Source: Corythucha ciliata (Eukaryota; Arthropoda; Insecta; Hemiptera; Tingidae). Taken from it: a stretch of 64,000 bases of DNA. Within the stretch, counting starts at the first letter, position 1. The number at the start of each line of letters is the position of its first letter. Under the pieces are notes generated by a model that searched no databases, was not told the DNA's origin, and saw only the letters and a program-made list of their open reading frames with translations. Made by a program: the position numbers and the translations under genes. The DNA is taken from assembly GCA_038030265.1 (NCBI GenBank), contig CM075937.1:9672001-9736000 (forward strand), read 5' to 3'. Shown here one piece after another: positions 58,225 through 64,000 of the stretch.

Positions 58225-59322
58225 CGTCTGCTCAAACACTTCTTTAAGAATGATCTTAGGAATAATAGATTATACGCCTAGGCAAGAAAGCGATTTTTTC
58301 GAAGCCGAAAGAAAAAATTGGACGGGCGAGGCGTAGCCCCCGCCCCCCCCCCCAAATCCCCAAAATCACTTTTTTGACGCGGTGTTTACAGTATTTTTTT
58401 TATTAAAACATGGGCTGATTTTTTGGGTCACGGCGATAAAGTGAAAGTTTTATCCTCTAGGCTCTAAAATAATCAGCTGTTTTTAAAAAATAGTATCTTA
58501 CATAGCATAACGAGACACGCAAGTGCCATTTTACTTGCGACTACGTTGTTTGGCTGGCGAGGCAAAGCCGAGTCGGTTAAATGAATACGAGCAAGTGAAT
58601 TGAGCTATGCACGATATTTTTCGCGAGACAAGTGAAATAATAGTATATTTCACAACAAGTGAGGGAAGTGGAGTTTTACCTGCGAGTTGTGTTTGGCTCA
58701 CGAGGCGGGGCCGAGTGAACTAAAAACGACTAGCAGAGTGAAAGCTTCTTCCTCACGAGTTGTGGATATTATTTTTCGCACGACCAACAGGTTTAATTGT
58801 CTTTCCTGCAAGTGTTCGGAGGTAAGGGTACGCTAATTGAATACAGAACTTTTTTTCACTTTCCTTCACTAGTGAGTGAAAGCCTTCCTGTTTCCTTCGC
58901 TTGCGAGGGAAAATGTGAAATTATTGGCATTCTGCCTTAATTTGCTTCACTAGTGAGTGAAAAAAAAAAAAAAATTATTCACCTAGCTCATCTTTTCAAG
59001 TAAAAATCAACTTCCCTGTTGAGGTACCTGGCGAAGAGGAAGTATCACTTCCCTCCGTGATCGTGCGAAAACCATCATGTATAATTCGTGAAAGATGAAG
59101 AACTATGCGTGTTTCCAACGATAATGTTACAAAAAGTAAATTTTTCCCCATTATTTCATGTCATTTTGTGCGTTGGGTGGGGGATATGTCCACCCCTTGG
59201 ATCCAACACATCCCGGAGGCCCATAACACAATAGCCGTCTCGGCATGAAACAAGGTCATTTCATTGTTAAAATGTTCTGTATTCATAAATGAACCATCTT
59301 TTTTTTTTCATTCTATTAATTC
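58225..59322. other. Unique sequence with repeated short motifs
   Basis: No gene. The motif GGCTGGCGAGGCAAAGCCGA (about 58554) resembles GGCTCACGAGGCGGGGCCGA (about 58694); GGGCGAGGCGTAGCC occurs near 58324. TTCACTAGTGAGTGAAA occurs at about 58866 and 58946, each containing the palindrome TCACTAGTGA. These suggest unnamed transposon sequence. Confidence 0.5.
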
Positions 59323-59427
59323 CGAGACCGAGACCAGTCTCGGTCTCGTCTCGAAGATAGCGGTCTCGTCTCGCACCAGAAATGATGGTCTCGTCTCGGT
59401 CTCGGTCTCGACGTTCGAGACCGATAC
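59323..59427. repeat. GAGACC/GGTCTC-rich microsatellite
   Basis: Multiple GGTCTCG and GAGACCG hexamer-type repeats. At 59323-59348 CGAGACCGAGAC and GTCTCGGTCTCG form a perfect 12-bp hairpin around CA. The repeat continues on the far side of the Harbinger-like insertion (60869-60883), so the transposon split it. Confidence 0.85.
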
Positions 59428-59430
59428 TCA

Positions 59431-60866
59431 GGGCCGTATTCAGAAACGCACCTTTACGAGACCTTAACCTTTGTGGCTCCTTATAGCAGGAATTGGTATT
59501 CAGAAACCAACCTTACCCGCATTGGCTAAGGAACTCTTAAAAAGGAGTTCTTTAAGGCATGAAAAAATTGTATTCACAAAGCCACTTTTACCTTCGTGGT
59601 TCCTTTAAAGAATGTTATTTGCTGGTTATACTTATGACAACTCTAAGGAAGCTCGGGAGTTTCCTTTACAGTTCCTTTTCCTGGGGCCAGGAAAAGGCCC
59701 CAGTGCCAGTGCCAGTGCGGGCTGGTCAGAGGTGTCAGGAAAAAATGCCGCAAGAGTGGTTCCCACGAAGGGATAATGTTATTTCTTATGCGGGGTCCCT
59801 GGATCCCTCTTGCGGCATTTTCTTCCCGACCGTTCGGAATAAGGCCCCAGTCGCAAGGGCGTACGAAAGTCCTCGCTCATCGTTGTCGGCGCCACCTCGT
59901 GAGGTCCCCTGGAGCTCAGAGGCTTCTTTTCCATCCTAAACTCCTCTTTAGAACTTCAGTGGGGGCAGAAAACTGTGTTTTTTCCCCGGAGTTTTAAACG
60001 GATTTTTGCCTATCACTCGAATACTGCGCGTTCCACGAAAACGTCTTCTGAGTCACAAGTTAAAGAGCGTTACATTTCCTTCGAAATTCACTGGACAAAC
60101 TCATTCCTCATAGGTACCGAGCTACAGTTTTGTGACCTACTAGGTGTCAGCCAACCGGTGACGCCGGTGGTATCGTGAACAATAAAGGAAGTGACTAAAA
60201 GCATTGCGGGGCTAATAAAACAACTTATATATTTTCCTAGTGGCCAAAGCGTGAGAGAATCATCCGTTCCATTTTTCAGATTGGGTGGTTTCTCCGGTGT
60301 CGTCGGCTGCAATTATTGTGCACATATACTCCGTTTAAAATCTCCGTAGGTGTTTGGATGAGTCTCAAAGTAGTTGTGTTTTGCCGGCCCAAGGATGGAA
60401 TTTGTAGACGTTGTCACCCGTTGGCTACATTCGATTGACAGCAGTCGAATTTTCCAAAATAGAACCATAGCCGTTGCTCGATCACGCAGTCTCCAGCAGG
60501 GCATTCCCTTGTGGGACAATGGCCGCTTTCCGCACAAACTTTGCGGTTCTCTTCGGTCTTGAACTTGTCCACGCTCATCAATAAATTAAAATTACGCAAT
60601 GTTAATAGGCTGGCATTTCATACAATTTTGATAACTAATGTGCTTTTGAAGGCGTAAATAGCGAGAGCTTTCACATGATAAAGCGTACAGTCACCATTAA
60701 AAGCATATTTTCATTGTTTATTTGCTTTAAGGCCCCTTTAGCTAAAGGAACTGCCGAGGAACTCTAAAGGAACGTTTCTGAATACGATTTTTAAAGGAAT
60801 CGCTAAAGGAACCTTAACTAAAGGAGCTCCTAAGGGGACGTAAAGGTCAGTTTCTGAATACGGGCC
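59431..60866 (+). mobile_element. PIF/Harbinger-type DNA transposon, decayed
   Basis: A 1436-bp element with inverted ends: GGGCCGTATTCAGAAAC at the left and GTTTCTGAATACGGGCC at the right. The match continues through ACCTTTACG for about 28 bases with few mismatches. TCA occurs immediately outside both ends (59428-59430 and 60867-60869), fitting the 3-bp target duplication of the PIF/Harbinger superfamily. GTATTCAGAAAC repeats again subterminally at about 59492 and 60770. Inside, the plus strand retains a Harbinger transposase (DDE) remnant. A 15-bp inverted repeat (59742-59756 with 59807-59821) lies in the 5' part. It sits within a GAGACC microsatellite. Confidence 0.85.
60236..60562 (+). 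pseudogene. Harbinger transposase (DDE) remnant
   Basis: The plus strand reads FRLGGFSGVVGCNYCAHI, aligning with the block around the first catalytic Asp of Harbinger transposases (normally G-C-I-D-C-T-H). Two stops follow within about 25 codons, and then comes FVDVVTRW followed by SIDSSRIFQN. This aligns with the second catalytic block, where H-D-S-R is usual. IPLWDNGRFP matches the third block. The first two acidic residues are lost (Asp to Tyr, and Asp to Ser), while the third-block Asp remains. With stops and missing catalytic residues it cannot be active. No MADF/Myb-like partner ORF was recognised. Confidence 0.78.
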
Positions 60867-61079
60867 TCAGTCTCGGTCTCGTGCATCACTACTCGAAACA
60901 TAAATATCGCGGGCGAAATTTGATTTAAATGTTCAGTTTTGATGCAAATCAGCCATTTTCAATTGACTTTGGCGGTTTCCGAGTGCTGCAAAACAAAGTC
61001 GGGTTGAAGCAGAGTGTGGGTCATCCTCGCCCCCGTCCTGTTGGCAGAAACGCCAATTTGAAGTTTCTGGAAGCAACTT

Positions 61080-61330
61080 CCGGGGATAAAAGTAAAGAAA
61101 ATCGCTAATTTACGGATACAAAGGAGAAAAACGATAATTCAGGGCCAAATTTGAGAACATAATTTATAATAACTGCTAAATAGATATAAGAAAAATGCTA
61201 ATTTGCTGCTTAAATTGAGCGAAATTGCAAATTCGTGACTGAAATCCAGAACAAACGCTAATAGGCGGCTAAAATTGCTACAGACGAGTCACTAGTGGCG
61301 CTACAATGGGGAAAAATCGAGAGTTCACGC
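61080..61330 (-). repeat. Degenerate 30-bp satellite, minus orientation, block 13
   Basis: About eight minus-oriented units beginning with a GGAAGCAACTTCCGGGG module (about 61067). They switch to plus orientation near 61340 through TACCTTCAGAAGCC, the same module in the opposite strand. Confidence 0.85.
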
Positions 61331-61369
61331 CTAATATTACCTTCAGAAGCCACAGATTTGCGTTTATTT

Positions 61370-61990
61370 TTTAGCACTGAATTAGCGTTTGTCATAATTT
61401 TAGCTGCTAATTAGATGTTCTTGCAAATTTCAGTGCTAATGAATTAGCGATTTTTGCAAAAGCTGTGAATTAGCAGTTTTCCTTTTACTTATAACCGCGA
61501 ATGGGTGATTTTTCGCAATTTCCGTTGCAAACTCAATTTTAGCTACGGATTGCATTTTTTTTTCTATATATTTTTCTCAGCACTTTTGTAGCCTTGAATT
61601 AGCGCTTTTTCTTGCCTTTTTTTGTTAGTTTTCACTTGCAAGAAGGCAAAAACCCGAGCACGTCTCAATTTAGCCGTGAAACAACAGCACCTTAACGTGT
61701 TTTTCTAAACATTTTGGCCGCAAACGGGCCACTATACCCTGCGAATCAATCAGCGATTTTTTAAATGAATTTTGGTCCTGAAGTTGCATCGAGAAACCAC
61801 GAATGAACACTTTTTCGTAGTTTTTTAGCCTCGAATATTAGCGTTTTTTTTTTTCCAAAAATTTTGCTGCGAACTAGCCCCAAGAGCGTTATATTAGTGC
61901 GTCTTATCAGCTTTATCCTCTTAAGGACTGAGATAAACCAGGGATCGGAGTATTTCATTCTTTTTTTAGCCGCGATATTACCTTCAAAAG
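61370..61990 (+). repeat. Degenerate 30-bp satellite, plus orientation, block 14
   Basis: Plus-oriented units with GAAGTTGCATCGAGAAACCA at about 61780, matching the module near 17040. A fragment TATATTAGTGCGTC follows at about 61890, resembling the start of the second module. Confidence 0.85.
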
Positions 61991-62099
61991 GCGTGATTTC
62001 TCTCATTTTGGGGGCTTATTCAGAATTTGGCTTTAATGAGCTATCTCGAAATGGAATTTTGGATGAACCAAAATACCAAAAACGTTAAATTGATTTTCA

Positions 62100-62490
62100 A
62101 ACAAACCTAAAAAGGCAAGAAAAAGCACTCATTCAAGGCTTTAAAAATGAGACAAAATTAGATACGCATCTTAAGGCATCATCGGGCTGAAAAAGGCCGT
62201 AAAAAATAAATTGGATAATGTGGGGTAAAACTGTCGAAAAATCCTATATTTTGGTAGGCAATATCGAGAAAAAGCACTAATTTGTGCGGCACCAATCTAA
62301 AAAAAAAAAAAAAAACTCTTTCAGCAACCCAAAGTGTGCAAAAGTGCTACTTCGCGGCTAAAAAGGTAAAAAGTCGCTAATTCACAGCAAAAATTGAGGT
62401 TTTAAATACCAATTCGTGACAAAAATCGAGAAAAAATCGCTATTTAATGGGAGAGAAACGCTATTTCACGTCTAAAATTAGGGAATTTAA
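62100..62490 (-). repeat. Degenerate 30-bp satellite, minus orientation, block 15
   Basis: Poorly conserved minus-oriented units with a poly-A run at 62300. The block is flanked on the right by unique sequence (62490-62630), then the GC-rich edge motif. Confidence 0.8.
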
Positions 62491-62630
62491 TAAAATTGAT
62501 TGAAATTATTGATATAAATAAATTTAGACAGGCCCAACGGACCCGGAGTTCAGCGTGAATACGTTTTTTGGCTGGCAATAAAGTGGCAGTTGAGCTTGAT
62601 TTTTGACTTTTGAGATGGGATCACTGGCAG

Positions 62631-62665
62631 ACCTGCACATATTGGGGGCCCGGGGCGGCGCCCCA
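62631..62665 (+). repeat. GC-rich array-edge motif, copy 3
   Basis: TCACTGGCAGACCTGCAC followed by ATATTGGGGGCCCGGGGC is the third copy of the edge motif, again placed directly left of plus-oriented satellite. It is the closest match to copy 1 at 15400. Confidence 0.7.
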
Positions 62666-62669
62666 AGTT

Positions 62670-64000
62670 GAGTTTTCCTCAATTCAGCTGCAAATTAACA
62701 ATTGTTTCTATTTTTTTGCAGAGAATTAACACCGTTCTCAGTTTAACGTGAAAATTAGATTTTTTTTACGAATTTTCCTCAATTTTAACAAAAATAGCTT
62801 GTTTTATCCGAATTTTTGCCACGAATCGCATTTTTTCTTGTCCACCAAGCGCTAGGAATTCGCGATTTTCATCAGCGGTTTTTCCCTACAATAGCAATAA
62901 ATTGGCGCTTTTTCTCAACTTTAACCTCAAAATTGCCTTCAGAAGCCGCGAATGGACGAATTTTCAATTTTGGTTGCAAATTGGAATTATTCACAATCAT
63001 AGCCGCGAATTAGTGATTTTCCTCAATTTTTCCCGTGAGTTAGCGCTTTTTCTTAATTTTAGCAGCGTAGTGGCGTCTGTGAATTAGCGGATTTTTTTCA
63101 ATTTTAACCACGAATCACGGTGTTTCCTGCACTTTTAGTTGCAAATTGGCGGTTTTTTCCATTTTTTGTAGCGAATTAGCTTTTATTAACAATTTAGGGT
63201 GAAAAATTAGCCTTTCTCCTAATTATGATTTTTTCAAGCCGCAAATTAGCATTTTTGTGCATTTTAGCACCGCACGAGTAATTTCGTTTTACTTTTAGCT
63301 ATAGATTAGCGCTTCTTCATAGTTCTAGCCTTGAATCAGCGGAGTTTTTTAACTTATAGCCATGAATTCGCCCCAGTGTCCTGTGGATCTGCCCCTCCGG
63401 GAGGCCGTTTTTAGCCAAGTTTTTTGCGAAAATCCAGCAATACGAAAGGCATTCATTACAACACCCAACCCTCGCCGGTCCTTAGTAGGCTGCGGACTGC
63501 CGGAATCGCCCCATTATGAAGGATTTCTAGGTACGCCCCTGAATTTGCGTTTTTTTCAATTTCATCCATAAAACTGTCTCCAGAAGGCGCGAAGAAGAGT
63601 GTTCAAGTTGGAAATTTTACCACAATTTTGGCCGTGAATTGGTGATTTTCCTCGAGTTTAGTCGCTGACTAACTCTTTTTCTCGATTTTAGCGGCACAGT
63701 AGCGATTCTAGCTCGTAAATTTGCGAATTTTCTCAATTTTAGCCATGAATTGACGTTTTCTTTTTTAACCTGTTTCCCAATTTTCAGCAGTGAATTAGCA
63801 CTTTTTCTCAAGCAATTCTCAGCTGAAAATTAGAGTTTTGTCAATTTTGGCAGCGCTTTCTCGCAGTTTTAGCCACGAATATTAACGTTTTTTCCAAAGT
63901 TTTTGCCACGTCAGCAAGTTGCACATTGATGATAAGCACATTAGTGCTCTGGAGGACCTAACGAAACAGGGGACGGTGTATTTTCACCACTTTAGCCGCG
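62670..64000 (+). repeat. Degenerate 30-bp satellite, plus orientation, block 16
   Basis: Plus-oriented units to the window end, broken by a 180-base GC-richer insert at about 63360-63545 (ATTCGCCCCAGTGTCCTG ... CTAGGTACGCCCCTG). The last 110 bases repeat the module seen at 17160-17235: GCACATTAGTGCTCTGG, then ACCTAACGAAACAGG. The array continues beyond the window. Confidence 0.88.

Overview
This is eukaryotic, non-bacterial DNA, and almost certainly arthropod. The strongest evidence is a complete miR-276 precursor at about 46.25-46.36 kb; both mature arms match the arthropod-restricted miR-276 family. There are no operons, no ribosome-binding sites and no long intact genes. Most open frames are by-products of repeats or low-complexity sequence.

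The window is dominated by one degenerate 30-bp satellite family. Its plus-strand consensus is AATTAGCGCTTTTTC followed directly by TCAATTTTAGCCGCG. It covers roughly 28 kb (about 44%) in blocks that switch strand repeatedly. Plus blocks: 1-2.99, 15.44-17.33, 19.63-22.19, 24.46-25.93, 35.95-36.11, 38.11-41.56, 50.47-52.13, 53.18-55.33, 61.37-61.99 and 62.67-64.0 kb. Minus blocks: 7.5-11.3, 29.5-33.0, 36.34-38.06, 41.68-42.29, 61.08-61.33 and 62.1-62.49 kb. Some blocks share extra non-30-bp modules and a GC-rich edge motif, so the arrays look like copies of a larger composite repeat.

Large segmental duplications lie on top of this: a 1.2-kb array duplication at the left end, a 2.0-kb tandem duplication (2.68-6.69 kb), a 0.5-kb duplication inside the 7.5-11.3 kb array, and a 4.8-kb tandem duplication (16.1-25.83 kb). 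The last one carries fused gag and reverse-transcriptase remnants of a Ty3/gypsy-like retroelement. Another gypsy-like reverse-transcriptase fragment lies at 15.14-15.40 kb.

The unique islands hold the rest. 11.3-15.4 kb: a possible TIR element, a possible multi-exon gene end, and an array of palindromes resembling heat-shock elements. 42.3-50.4 kb: one well-bounded protein-coding exon on the minus strand, miR-276, and a small TIR element. 55.3-61.1 kb: a tRNA-Thr-like gene inside a perfect 155-bp-arm inverted repeat, a small foldback element, a long hairpin, and a decayed PIF/Harbinger transposon inserted in a GAGACC-rich microsatellite. A second, unrelated 21-bp satellite and tRNA-derived SINE sequence lie at 52.1-53.2 kb.

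I see no self-contained new gene system. The most unusual things are the strand-switching satellite with its shared modules, the tRNA inverted repeat, and the palindrome array at 14.8-15.03 kb.
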